Assembly: GCA_023443095.1 (NCBI GenBank)
Contig: JAEZVV010000044.1
Span: 1 to 19,973, forward strand
DNA length: 19,973 nt
Source: Pseudomonadota bacterium
Lineage (GTDB): Bacteria > Pseudomonadota > Gammaproteobacteria > Burkholderiales > Burkholderiaceae_F
Reading direction: 5' to 3'
Below the pieces are notes generated by a model. It was not told where the DNA came from. It saw only the letters and a program-made list of their open reading frames with translations, and ran no database searches. Shown here one piece after another: positions 13,711 through 19,973 of this stretch (position 1 is the first letter of the stretch; each line of letters opens with the position of its first letter). The position numbers were made by a program, and so were the translations under genes.

Positions 13711-15495
13711 ATGAAACTCAAACTCGCCGCTCTGGCCGTCGCGTTCGCGTGTTTTGCGCCCGCCTTCGCGCAGACCCCGATCAATCCCGAAGCTGCTTCC
13801 GGCTTTGCCTCCAAGCAGGCCGTCAAGGCGAACCGGTTCATGGTCGCCACGGCCAATCCGCTCGCCACCGACGCCGCTTACGCCATGCTCGCGCAGGGCG
13901 GCAGCGCGGTCGACGCGGCCATCGCCGCACAGTTGGTGCTGACCTTGGTCGAGCCGCAGAGCTCGGGCCTTGGCGGCGGCGCTTTTTTGCTGTTCTTCGA
14001 CCGCAAGAAGTCTCAGGTCTTCGCTCTCGACGGCCGCGAGACGGCGCCGGCCGCCGCCACCGATGCGCTGTTCCTGGGGGCCGACGGCAAGCCTCTGGCT
14101 TTCTACGAAGGCGTGGTCGGCGGCCGCTCGGTCGGCGTACCCGGCGCGGTCAAGATGCTCGAGATGGCGCACCAGCAGTTCGGCAAGCTGCCATGGGCCG
14201 CGTTGTTCGCCCCGGCGATCAAGCTTGCTCGCGAGGGTTTTGCGGTCAGCCCGCGTCTCAACACCCTGCTTGCGGCCGAACTCCACCTCAAGAAGGACCC
14301 GGTCGCCGCCCGGTATTTCTACGACGCGGCCGGCCAGCCGCTGGCGGTCGGCACCGTGCTCAAGAACCCCGAACTCGCCGCCACCCTCGAGCGCATTGCG
14401 ACCGAGGGCAGCGCGCCCTTCTACCGCGGCTCAATCGCCAGAAACATCGTGACCAAGGTGCAAGGCCACCCAAGCAACCCCGGCACGCTCGGCCTGCGCG
14501 ACATGGTTTTCTACACACCCAAGCAGCGCCAGGCACTGTGCAGCGACTACCGTCAATGGACCGTGTGCGGCATGCCGCCGCCGTCGTCGGGTGGAATCGC
14601 CGTGGCGCAGATGTTGGGCACCCTCGAAGGTACCGACATCGCCCAGCTCAAGCCGAATCGCCAAGCCGACGGCAGCTACGTGCCCCACCCCAAGGCGGTC
14701 CACCTTTTTGCTGAAGCCGGCCGCCTGGCTTTCGCCGACCGCGGCCTGTACGTGGCCGACCCCGACTTCGTGCCGCCGCCCGCCGGCCTCACCGATCGGG
14801 CTTACCTAAAAGAGCGCTCCAAGTTGATCGGCGAGAAAAGCATGGGCCGTGCCGCTCCGGGAGAACCGGCCAAGAAAAAAGTGAGCTGGGCTCACGACCG
14901 CTCGCCCGAACTGCCTTCGACCTCGCATATCTCGGTGATCGATGCCGCCGGCAATGCCGTCTCGATGACGACCTCGATCGAAGATCAGTTCGGCTCACGT
15001 CAGATGGTCGACGGCTTCCTGCTCAACAACCAGCTCACCGATTTCTCCTTCGTCTCGCAGGAAAACGGCAAGCCGGTCGCCAACCGGGTCGAACCGGGCA
15101 AGCGGCCGCGCTCGTCGATGGCGCCGACCCTGGTCTTCAAGAAGGGCAAGCAGCCCGGGCAGCTGGGCGAACTGGTGCTGGTGACGGGTTCGCCCGGCGG
15201 TTCGCAGATCATCAGTTACGTCGGCCGCACCTTGCTCGGCGCACTCGACTGGGAACTCGACATCCAGCAGGCCATTTCCATGCCCAACTACGGCAGCCGC
15301 AACGGTCCGACCGAAGTGGAAAAAGGCCGTATGCCGGCGGCCGTGGTCGACGCGCTCAAGGCACGCGGCCACGAGGTGAGGGAAATCGAAATGACGAGCG
15401 GGATCCAGGGCATTTCGCGCCAGGCGATCAGGGGCCAAGCGGTGCTGGTGGGCGGCGCCGACCCGCGCCGCGAAGGCACGGTGCGCGGCCAGTAG
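13711..15495 (+). CDS. ggt: Gamma-glutamyltransferase precursor, periplasmic
   Basis: GGT cleaves and transfers the gamma-glutamyl group of glutathione and related compounds in the periplasm. The 594-residue precursor has a Sec signal peptide (MKLKLAALAV, core, and AFA before Gln21), GGSAVDAAIAAQLVL (63-77), LGGGAF (87-92), DGRETAP with substrate-binding Arg109, and the autoprocessing/catalytic Thr404 in LPSTSHISVID, which becomes the first residue of the small subunit. Later come LLNNQLTDFS, PGKRPRSSMAPT and the oxyanion GSPGGSQI. Length and motifs are complete, so the enzyme should mature and work. AGGA lies 6 bases upstream. It may share a transcript with the SDR gene. Confidence 0.95.
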   Translation: MKLKLAALAVAFACFAPAFAQTPINPEAASGFASKQAVKANRFMVATANPLATDAAYAMLAQGGSAVDAAIAAQLVLTLVEPQSSGLGGGAFLLFFDRKKSQVFALDGRETAPAAATDALFLGADGKPLAFYEGVVGGRSVGVPGAVKMLEMAHQQFGKLPWAALFAPAIKLAREGFAVSPRLNTLLAAELHLKKDPVAARYFYDAAGQPLAVGTVLKNPELAATLERIATEGSAPFYRGSIARNIVTKVQGHPSNPGTLGLRDMVFYTPKQRQALCSDYRQWTVCGMPPPSSGGIAVAQMLGTLEGTDIAQLKPNRQADGSYVPHPKAVHLFAEAGRLAFADRGLYVADPDFVPPPAGLTDRAYLKERSKLIGEKSMGRAAPGEPAKKKVSWAHDRSPELPSTSHISVIDAAGNAVSMTTSIEDQFGSRQMVDGFLLNNQLTDFSFVSQENGKPVANRVEPGKRPRSSMAPTLVFKKGKQPGQLGELVLVTGSPGGSQIISYVGRTLLGALDWELDIQQAISMPNYGSRNGPTEVEKGRMPAAVVDALKARGHEVREIEMTSGIQGISRQAIRGQAVLVGGADPRREGTVRGQ

Positions 15496-15505
15496 CCGCA
15501 GCCTC

Positions 15506-15540
15506 GTCCGGGCGGTCGAGCGCAAGCTCTCCGCCCGGAC
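15506..15540 (+). terminator. Strong hairpin after ggt, terminator-like but without a T tract
   Basis: Ten-base perfect outer arms GTCCGGGCGG (15506-15515) and CCGCCCGGAC (15531-15540) enclose an inner stem GAGC/GCTC capped by a GCAA tetraloop, with only a small 2/1 bulge. It starts 11 bases after the ggt stop. The following bases are CGGAGCC, so classical intrinsic termination is doubtful; 3'-end protection is an alternative. Confidence 0.5.
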
Positions 15541-15625
15541 CGGAGCCAAGGCCGCGGCAGTTGCGGGACAATGGCGGCCCGGCTGCGGGCGATCCGCCCG
15601 CGCCCCGACTCTGGAAGGAAGAATC

Positions 15626-15859
15626 ATGGATGCCGAATGGGTCCTCGCCACGCTCAACGACGCGCTGGCTGAATTGCAGGCTGCGGTCGACGCGATCGAG
15701 GCCGAACCCGAAGCTGCCGACGAGCTGATGCCCGAACTCCTGCCCTCGGTCTACGCCAAGCTCAACTACGCCTGGAACAGCCGCGAGCTGGGGCCGGAGG
15801 CGATCGAACAGATGGACCACGACGAGCTGATCGCCTGGCCGGAAGATTTTCCGTTCTGA
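15626..15859 (+). CDS. Uncharacterised small acidic protein
   Basis: This 77-residue product begins MDAEWVLATLNDALAELQAA and ends WPEDFPF. It is rich in Asp, Glu, Ala and Leu and has few basic residues. The first 40 residues look helical and amphipathic, with no signal peptide, no membrane segment and no cysteine. A GGAAGGAAG ribosome site lies 4 bases before the ATG, much stronger than chance, and codon use is like its neighbours, so I believe it is real. It lies 52 bases before the peroxiredoxin gene in the same direction and may share its transcript. I do not recognise the family and offer no function. Confidence 0.75.
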   Translation: MDAEWVLATLNDALAELQAAVDAIEAEPEAADELMPELLPSVYAKLNYAWNSRELGPEAIEQMDHDELIAWPEDFPF

Positions 15860-15911
15860 GCGGCGTGCCTTGTTAGACTGGGGATCACCCCATTCCCGCT
15901 AGGAGTCCACC

Positions 15912-16415
15912 ATGACGATCCAGGTCGGCGACCCGCTTCCTGCAGGCCAGTTGCAGGAGTTCATCGAAGTCGAGGGCAACGGCTGCTCCCTCGGCCCCAA
16001 TAGCTTCAAGGTCGAGGAGCTTGCCCGCGGCAAGAAGATCGTGGTCTTCGGCCTGCCCGGCGCATTCACCCCGACCTGTTCGGCCCAGCACGTTCCCAGC
16101 TATATCGAGCATTACGACGAACTCAAGGCCAAGGGCGTCGACGAGATCTGGTGCCTGGCGGTCAACGATGCCTTCGTGATGGGCGCCTGGGGCCGCGAGC
16201 AGAAAGCCGCCGGCAAGGTCCGCATGATGGCCGACGGGTCGGCCGACTACACCCGCAAGCTGGGGCTGGAACTCGACCTCACGGCGCGCGGCATGGGCGT
16301 ACGCTGCCAACGCTTTGCCATGGTGGTCGACAACGGCGTGGTCAAGAGCCTTGCGATCGAAGCGCCGGGCAAGTTCGAAGTCTCAAGCGCGCAAGCCGTT
16401 CTCAAGACGCTCTGA
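15912..16415 (+). CDS. Peroxiredoxin, Prx5 (type II) family
   Basis: This cytoplasmic thiol peroxidase reduces hydrogen peroxide and organic peroxides. The 167-residue product has VGDPLPAGQLQEF at the start and the peroxidatic Cys56 in the family signature PGAFTPTCS (49-57), followed by HVPSYIEHYDELKAKGVDEI. The conserved GVRCQRFAMVVDNGVV follows later. Length matches stand-alone Prx5 enzymes; no glutaredoxin domain is fused. Other cysteines (near 25, 81 and 132) could act in resolution, but this is not clear. AGGAG lies 7 bases before the ATG. The gene ends 15 bases before a strong bidirectional terminator. Confidence 0.93.
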   Translation: MTIQVGDPLPAGQLQEFIEVEGNGCSLGPNSFKVEELARGKKIVVFGLPGAFTPTCSAQHVPSYIEHYDELKAKGVDEIWCLAVNDAFVMGAWGREQKAAGKVRMMADGSADYTRKLGLELDLTARGMGVRCQRFAMVVDNGVVKSLAIEAPGKFEVSSAQAVLKTL

Positions 16416-16430
16416 CAAGGTCTGGCCAAG

Positions 16431-16463
16431 GCAAAACGCCGCGCGAAACGCGGCGTTTTGCTG
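16431..16463. terminator. Bidirectional intrinsic terminator between the peroxiredoxin and SirB1-family genes
   Basis: A perfect 13-base inverted repeat has arms GCAAAACGCCGCG (16431-16443) and CGCGGCGTTTTGC (16449-16461) around a CGAAA loop. The arms hold an A run on one side and a T run on the other, so it can end transcription of both convergent genes. Confidence 0.9.
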
Positions 16464-16475
16464 TCTAGCACGGCC

Positions 16476-17303
16476 TCAGTTGAGGCGCAGCGCCTGCTGC
16501 TCGAGCCAGGCGAGCCGTTCGCGCAGAGCCGAGGCGTCGGGCCGACCCGGCTGGCGCTTTAACACCGCGGCGATGTCGTCGGCCGCCGCGCGCGGGCATT
16601 CGAGCTTTTCGTAGGCCGCCGCGCGATCGAGCAGTTCATCCACTGCCCCCGGCAGCAGAGCGATCAGGCGGTGGCCGACGGCGAGCAAGGCGCCCCAGTC
16701 TTCGCGGCGCCGGTGGATGAGTTTCAGGTTGTAGAGCCAGCGCGCCAGAATCTCGCGTTGACTCGCCGGCCGCAGATAGGTCTCGAGCGGGCCGGCATCG
16801 GCGCCGTGAGCCTGCGCCAGCCGCGTGCGCAACTCTTCGGTACTCAGGACTGTGCCGCCATCGAAAACATCGATCACTAACGGCGCCCCTTGTTGCTCGA
16901 GCTTGACCAGGAAGCGGCGCGGGAAGTTCACCCCGGCCAGATCGAGATCCAGCGCGCGGCCAAGTTCAAGGTAGATGACCGAGATCGAAATCGGCAGCCC
17001 GATGCGGCGTTCGACCACCCGGTTGAGGTAGTTGTTGTCGAGGTCGAAATAGTCGACGCGGTTGCCGCGGAAACGCAGCTCGTCGAAAAAAAAGCGGTTG
17101 AGCAGGCGCAGGCGGTCAGGCACGGACAAGGAGGTCGCCCCGCTCCCGCGCAGGCGCTCAGCCCACGCCCGGATCTGAGCGCAGGCGCGGTCGAGTTCAG
17201 CTTCGGGGAAGGCGTCGGTAGCGATCGCCGCCACCGCTGTCAGAAGATCGATCCGTCCCGAGCCGGCCACCAACTGAGCGAATTTTTCAGCGGGCTCGGT
17301 CAT
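16476..17303 (-). CDS. SirB1-family protein (transglutaminase-like domain plus TPR-like tail)
   Basis: The 275-residue protein matches the SirB1 family, conserved in proteobacteria and without a settled function. The core is at about 84-135: YFDLDNNYLNRVVERRIG, LPISISVIYLELGRALDLDL and GVNFPRRFLVK, typical of the transglutaminase-like domain Transglut_core2. The position where true transglutaminases have a catalytic Cys reads ISIS here, so enzymatic activity is doubtful. The C-terminal third (about 175-270) is helical with paired repeats like TPR (LYNLKLIHRRREDWGALLAV, AVDELLDRAAAYEKLECPRA). It starts 4 bases after the murJ stop, so the two are probably one operon. Confidence 0.88.
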   Translation of the reverse strand: MTEPAEKFAQLVAGSGRIDLLTAVAAIATDAFPEAELDRACAQIRAWAERLRGSGATSLSVPDRLRLLNRFFFDELRFRGNRVDYFDLDNNYLNRVVERRIGLPISISVIYLELGRALDLDLAGVNFPRRFLVKLEQQGAPLVIDVFDGGTVLSTEELRTRLAQAHGADAGPLETYLRPASQREILARWLYNLKLIHRRREDWGALLAVGHRLIALLPGAVDELLDRAAAYEKLECPRAAADDIAAVLKRQPGRPDASALRERLAWLEQQALRLN

Positions 17304-17307
17304 GTCT

Positions 17308-18855
17308 TCATTTAGCGCTCAATCGAAGGTGGTGCGGACGATAGCCGAGCAGCCAGAGGACCGCGAAATAACTTGTTGCGGCCACACCAATCAAGCCGGC
17401 GAGCAGGCCCAAACGCAGCCACCAGCGATCGTGCCAAGCAGTCCAGTCGAGATTCCATTGCGCCGCGACCAGCACCGTCGCCAGTACCGCCAGGGCCAGG
17501 GCCAGGCTCAGGAAAAGCCGGCGCCAGCCCGGCAAGGGGTGGTACATGCCGCGACGACGCAGACCAACAAACAGCAGGCCAGCGTTGAGGCAGGCGCCCA
17601 GGCCCACCGACAGCGCAAGGCCGGCGTGCGAGAACAGCGGCACCAGGACCAGGTTGGCGATCTGGGTCGAAATCAGCACCACCACGCCGATCTTGACCGG
17701 GGTTTTGATGTTCTTCTGAGCGTAGAAGCCCGGCGCCAGGATCTTCACCGAAATCAGCCCGATCAGGCCGACCGAATAACCGATCACCGCGGTGGCGGTC
17801 TGGTTGACGTCGTTGGCCGTGAAGCGCGCCCCCTGAAAGAGAACGGCGACCAGGCCGTCAGCCAGCAGCCCCAATCCCACCGCGGCCGGCAAGGCGAACA
17901 TGAACACCAGCCGCAAACCCCAGTCGAGCAGTTCGTTGTAGTGCTGGACCCGCTGCTCCGCGAACGCGGCCGACAGCCCTGGCAGCAACACCGTACCGAG
18001 AGCCACGCCCAGCAGTGCAGTGGGAAACTCCATCAGCCGATCGGCAAAAGCGAGCCAGGTGACCGAACCGACCGCCAGGTGCGAAGCGATATTGGTGTTG
18101 ATGATGATCGAGATCTGCGCCACCCCCACCGCAAACAGCGCCGGCAACATGAGCTTGAGCACGCGCCGCACCGCCGCGTCACGCAGCGCAGCGACCGGGT
18201 TGCCGATGCGCGGCAACATGCCAATGCGCACCAGGGCCGGCAACTGGATCGCCAGCTGAGCGGCGCCACCTGCCAGCACCCCCACCGCCAACGCGAAAAT
18301 CGGCTGGCTCAGGTGCGGCGCCAGCCATACCGCGGCGGCGATCAGCGAAAGGTTGAGCAGGACCGGCGTAAAGGCCGGGACGGCAAAACGCTTCCACGTA
18401 TTGAGTACCGAAGCCGCCAGAGCCACCAGCGACATAAAGAGGATGTAGGGGAACATCCAGCGCGTCATGGTGGTGGCAAGCGCGAAAGTGTCGGGCTCGG
18501 CCGCCAGCCCGGAGGCGATTAGCCACACCAGCACCGGCGCGGCCAGCACCCCCAGCAGCGACACCGCGAGCAGCGCCAGCAGCAACACGCTGGCGACATG
18601 GCTGATGAATACCTTCGAGCCCTGTTCGCCTTCGCGCGCTCGCACGTCGGCGAGGATGGGCACAAATGCCTGCTGAAAGGCGCCTTCGGCAAACAGGCGC
18701 CGCAACAGGTTCGGCAGGCGGAAAGCGACGTTGTAGGCGTCGGTGGCACCCGTCGCCCCGAAGATGCGGGCGATCAGCATGTCGCGGACCAGGCCGGTGA
18801 TACGCGAAAGCAGGGTGAAGCTGGAAATCGTCGCGGCAGCGCGCAGGAGATTCAC
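17308..18855 (-). CDS. murJ: Lipid II flippase MurJ
   Basis: MurJ moves the peptidoglycan precursor lipid II across the inner membrane. The 515-residue product has about 14 hydrophobic segments. It begins MNLLRAAATISSFTLLSRIT with Arg18 and Arg24 (GLVRDML) and PNLLRRLFAEGAF with Arg52/53, the residues essential in E. coli MurJ. Later NTNIASHLAVGSVTWLAFAD and the hallmark RLMEFPTALLGVALGTVLLP are clear. The start codon is GTG at 18855, chosen because MNLLRA matches the family and no better start exists; the ribosome site is weak. It is followed 4 bases later by the SirB1-family gene and is divergent from rpsT, a common beta-proteobacterial arrangement. Confidence 0.96.
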   Translation of the reverse strand: MNLLRAAATISSFTLLSRITGLVRDMLIARIFGATGATDAYNVAFRLPNLLRRLFAEGAFQQAFVPILADVRAREGEQGSKVFISHVASVLLLALLAVSLLGVLAAPVLVWLIASGLAAEPDTFALATTMTRWMFPYILFMSLVALAASVLNTWKRFAVPAFTPVLLNLSLIAAAVWLAPHLSQPIFALAVGVLAGGAAQLAIQLPALVRIGMLPRIGNPVAALRDAAVRRVLKLMLPALFAVGVAQISIIINTNIASHLAVGSVTWLAFADRLMEFPTALLGVALGTVLLPGLSAAFAEQRVQHYNELLDWGLRLVFMFALPAAVGLGLLADGLVAVLFQGARFTANDVNQTATAVIGYSVGLIGLISVKILAPGFYAQKNIKTPVKIGVVVLISTQIANLVLVPLFSHAGLALSVGLGACLNAGLLFVGLRRRGMYHPLPGWRRLFLSLALALAVLATVLVAAQWNLDWTAWHDRWWLRLGLLAGLIGVAATSYFAVLWLLGYRPHHLRLSAK

Positions 18856-18903
18856 TGGGGAAATTCCGAGAAAGCGGGGGTCGGGTCGGCCCCGCGCCCG
18901 ATC

Positions 18904-18932
18904 TTGTTCATAAGCACCTGATTTGATATAGT
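18904..18932 (+). promoter_or_regulatory. Sigma-70 promoter for rpsT
   Basis: TTGTTC (18904-18909) and TATAGT (18927-18932) are separated by exactly 17 bases in an AT-rich pocket of an otherwise GC-rich region. The start would fall near 18939, giving a leader of about 190 bases before rpsT. The remaining gap to 19130 has no gene. It contains small dyads, such as CCAGC with GCTGG around 18951-18974, and a bulged GCTGCAC/GTGCGCAGC hairpin near 19034-19056, which could serve ribosomal-protein autoregulation. Confidence 0.7.
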
Positions 18933-19130
18933 TTAGGGCTTTTCCGCCAACCAGCTTTCATCGTATGGGCTGGCGAGCGAGAAATACGCCGCAGCCCGCG
19001 CTAGAGACGTGTGGTGGTTATCTGCACAATTACGCTGCACAGTAGTAGTGCGCAGCACAGTGAAGCGGCACGGTAACAAACGGCACCCCAGAACTCAGCA
19101 CAGCCGCAAAGGCACAGGCAAGGACAAAGA

Positions 19131-19394
19131 ATGGCCAACAGCAAGCAAGCTCGCAAGCGCGCCCGTCAGGCAGTGGCGCGCAACCAGCAACTCTCCTCGC
19201 AGCGTTCGCGCGCTCGTACAGCGATCAAGTCGGTGCGCAAGGCGATCGCCGCCGGCGACAAGGCCGCTGCGACCACGATCTTCACGCAGGCGCAAGCTGT
19301 CATCGACTCGATGGCCGACAAGGACGTCCTGCACAAGAACGCCGCTGCCCGCCACAAGAGCCGCCTGTCGGCCGCGATCAAGGCGATGGCCTAA
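19131..19394 (+). CDS. rpsT: 30S ribosomal protein S20
   Basis: S20 binds the 5' domain of 16S rRNA in small-subunit assembly. The 87-residue basic product begins MANSKQARKRARQAVARNQQ, has SRARTAIKSVRKAI and ends HKNAAARHKSRLSAAIKAMA, all typical. Length is normal. The ribosome site AAGGA (19120-19124) lies 6 bases before the ATG, unlike the UUG start known for E. coli rpsT. The gene is divergent from murJ, has its own promoter about 200 bases upstream and is followed by two hairpins ending in a T tract, so it is a single-gene transcript. Confidence 0.98.
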   Translation: MANSKQARKRARQAVARNQQLSSQRSRARTAIKSVRKAIAAGDKAAATTIFTQAQAVIDSMADKDVLHKNAAARHKSRLSAAIKAMA

Positions 19395-19399
19395 AGGCC

Positions 19400-19423
19400 T
19401 GGCCGCAAAGCGGCCGGTCTTTC
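19400..19423 (+). terminator. First hairpin after rpsT
   Basis: CTGGCCGC (19400-19407) pairs with GCGGCCGG (19411-19418) with one G-T pair and a 3-base loop, followed by TCTTTC. It starts 5 bases after the stop codon. The short T stretch makes it a weak or partial terminator. Confidence 0.5.
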
Positions 19424-19441
19424 TGCAGCACAGCGCACATT

Positions 19442-19480
19442 GCGCGCTCCGCCACCTGCGGAGCGCGCTTTTTGTGTTTT
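19442..19480 (+). terminator. Main rpsT intrinsic terminator
   Basis: A perfect 11-base stem GCGCGCTCCGC (19442-19452) / GCGGAGCGCGC (19458-19468) with loop CACCT is followed by TTTTTGTGTTTT. This is a textbook intrinsic terminator for plus-strand transcription. Confidence 0.92.
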
Positions 19481-19500
19481 CGGAGATAGGGAAAGTTTGT

Positions 19501-19842
19501 TCAGGCCGGCGGCGGCTTGGGCGCATCGGGAACCGAGCAGCCCTCGAATACCGCCAACTGGTTGTCGGCGGCAAACCCCATCACGAACTTGAAAGCAAGC
19601 GGCTCCAAGTCCTTGAGCCGCTCGTCGACCACGACGCATTTGACGTCGCCGACCATCACGGGTCGCACATAGGGCGAATAGCCGATGTGTGCGGTGCGTC
19701 CGCTGGCGCCGCCCGGCCGGTAACACGACAACACGCCACACAGGCGCTCGGCCCAGTCGCTGGGCCGGAACTTGCGGCCGGAAGTGGTGACGCCGTGGAT
19801 GAAAAACTCGCGGGGCTTGGACTGGGGTACAGCGTCGGTCAC
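19501..19842 (-). CDS. DUF3579 family protein
   Basis: The 113-residue protein matches DUF3579, a small beta-proteobacterial family of unknown function. Signatures are REFFIHGVTTSGRKFRPSDW (11-30), AERLCGVLS, GYSPYVRPVMVGDVKCVVVD (54-73) and LEPLAFKFVMGFAADNQL. There is no signal peptide or membrane segment, so it is probably cytoplasmic. The start codon is GTG at 19842, supported by GGAG 6 bases upstream and by lack of a better start. It converges on rpsT, whose terminator lies between them, and has a consensus -10 box upstream. I infer no molecular role. Confidence 0.88.
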   Translation of the reverse strand: MTDAVPQSKPREFFIHGVTTSGRKFRPSDWAERLCGVLSCYRPGGASGRTAHIGYSPYVRPVMVGDVKCVVVDERLKDLEPLAFKFVMGFAADNQLAVFEGCSVPDAPKPPPA

Positions 19843-19908
19843 GCGTAACTCCGTGCGCCGGTACCTGTCTTGCAGGGCACTGCGCCGGTGGGTCGAAGAG
19901 AAGCCGGG

Positions 19909-19914
19909 ATTATA
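19909..19914 (-). promoter_or_regulatory. Consensus -10 box for the DUF3579 gene
   Basis: TATAAT on the minus strand, followed by CCCGG, would give a leader of about 60 bases before the GTG at 19842. The hexamer 17 bases upstream (GGTCGG) is a poor -35, and it falls inside the inverted repeat at 19921-19936, which could then bind an activator or repressor. Confidence 0.5.
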
Positions 19915-19920
19915 CGGGCC

Positions 19921-19969
19921 GTCGGATCGGTCCGACCGTGGCGGGGGGCGGGCCGCCCCCGCCCCCCGC
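19921..19969. repeat. Two adjacent perfect inverted repeats, the second G/C-only, at the window end
   Basis: GTCGGA-tcgg-TCCGAC (19921-19936) is followed by GCGGGGGGCGGG-ccgcc-CCCGCCCCCCGC (19941-19969, perfect 12-base arms). The last 33 bases of the window are only G and C. The minus strand there carries three runs of five or six G, so it could form a G-quadruplex. It lies upstream of the DUF3579 promoter and continues to the end of the sequence, where an assembly break is possible. Confidence 0.8.
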
Positions 19970-19973
19970 CCCC

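Noticed and set aside
17302..18522. 406-codon plus-strand ORF antisense to murJ
   Set aside because: The composition (runs of Gln, His, Arg) is that of a reversed membrane-protein frame; murJ on the other strand has all family motifs.
1..19973. CRISPR array, tRNA/rRNA genes, insertion sequence, prophage, toxin-antitoxin or defence island
   Set aside because: No regularly spaced repeats, no tRNA-like fold, no transposase, integrase, nuclease or restriction gene, and no compositional break were seen; the content is housekeeping. The entericidin-like gene is the only toxin-related family and has no partner in the window.

Overview
This is a high-GC chromosomal segment that reads as ordinary betaproteobacterial housekeeping DNA, probably Burkholderiales or Rhodocyclales in the broad sense. 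I cannot place the genus. The assignment rests on three things: a leuC / entericidin-like lipoprotein / leuD / leuB order, divergent rpsT and murJ next to a DUF3579 gene, and family-typical protein sequences. I count 20 protein genes (leuB is cut by the left edge). I see no rRNA, tRNA, CRISPR, IS element, phage gene or obvious island. Coding density is high and no gene-free stretch exceeds 300 bases.

Layout, left to right. 1-2410 (minus): leuC, a 44-residue entericidin-type lipoprotein, leuD and the start of leuB form a tightly overlapped leucine operon. 2659-6696 (minus): proline iminopeptidase, a two-CBS-domain protein, chorismate synthase aroC and an MFS transporter coupled to aroC by a 4-base overlap. 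6796-10171 (plus): O-acetylhomoserine sulfhydrylase, an alpha/beta hydrolase and a LysE-type exporter coupled by start/stop overlaps, then a GNAT acetyltransferase. 10180-12183 (minus): a 667-residue acyl-CoA:acetate CoA-transferase that converges on the GNAT gene. 12306-16415 (plus): an unknown exported protein, a terminator, an SDR dehydrogenase of the 3-hydroxyacyl-CoA type, a periplasmic gamma-glutamyltransferase, a 77-residue acidic unknown and a Prx5-type peroxiredoxin. A bidirectional terminator follows. 16476-18855 (minus): murJ (lipid II flippase) followed by a SirB1-family gene. 19131-19394 (plus): rpsT with a long leader, a good sigma-70 promoter and tandem 3' hairpins. 19501-19842 (minus): a DUF3579 gene with a consensus -10 box upstream. 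The window ends in a G/C-only inverted repeat.

Functional themes are amino-acid supply (leucine, chorismate, methionine/homocysteine, peptide and glutathione turnover), acyl-CoA handling, cell-wall synthesis and translation. I found no convincing new multi-gene system. The most useful leads are the lipoprotein built into the leucine operon, the coupled sulfhydrylase-hydrolase-exporter trio, two uncharacterised small proteins, the C-terminal extension on the CoA-transferase, and several strong inverted repeats outside genes.
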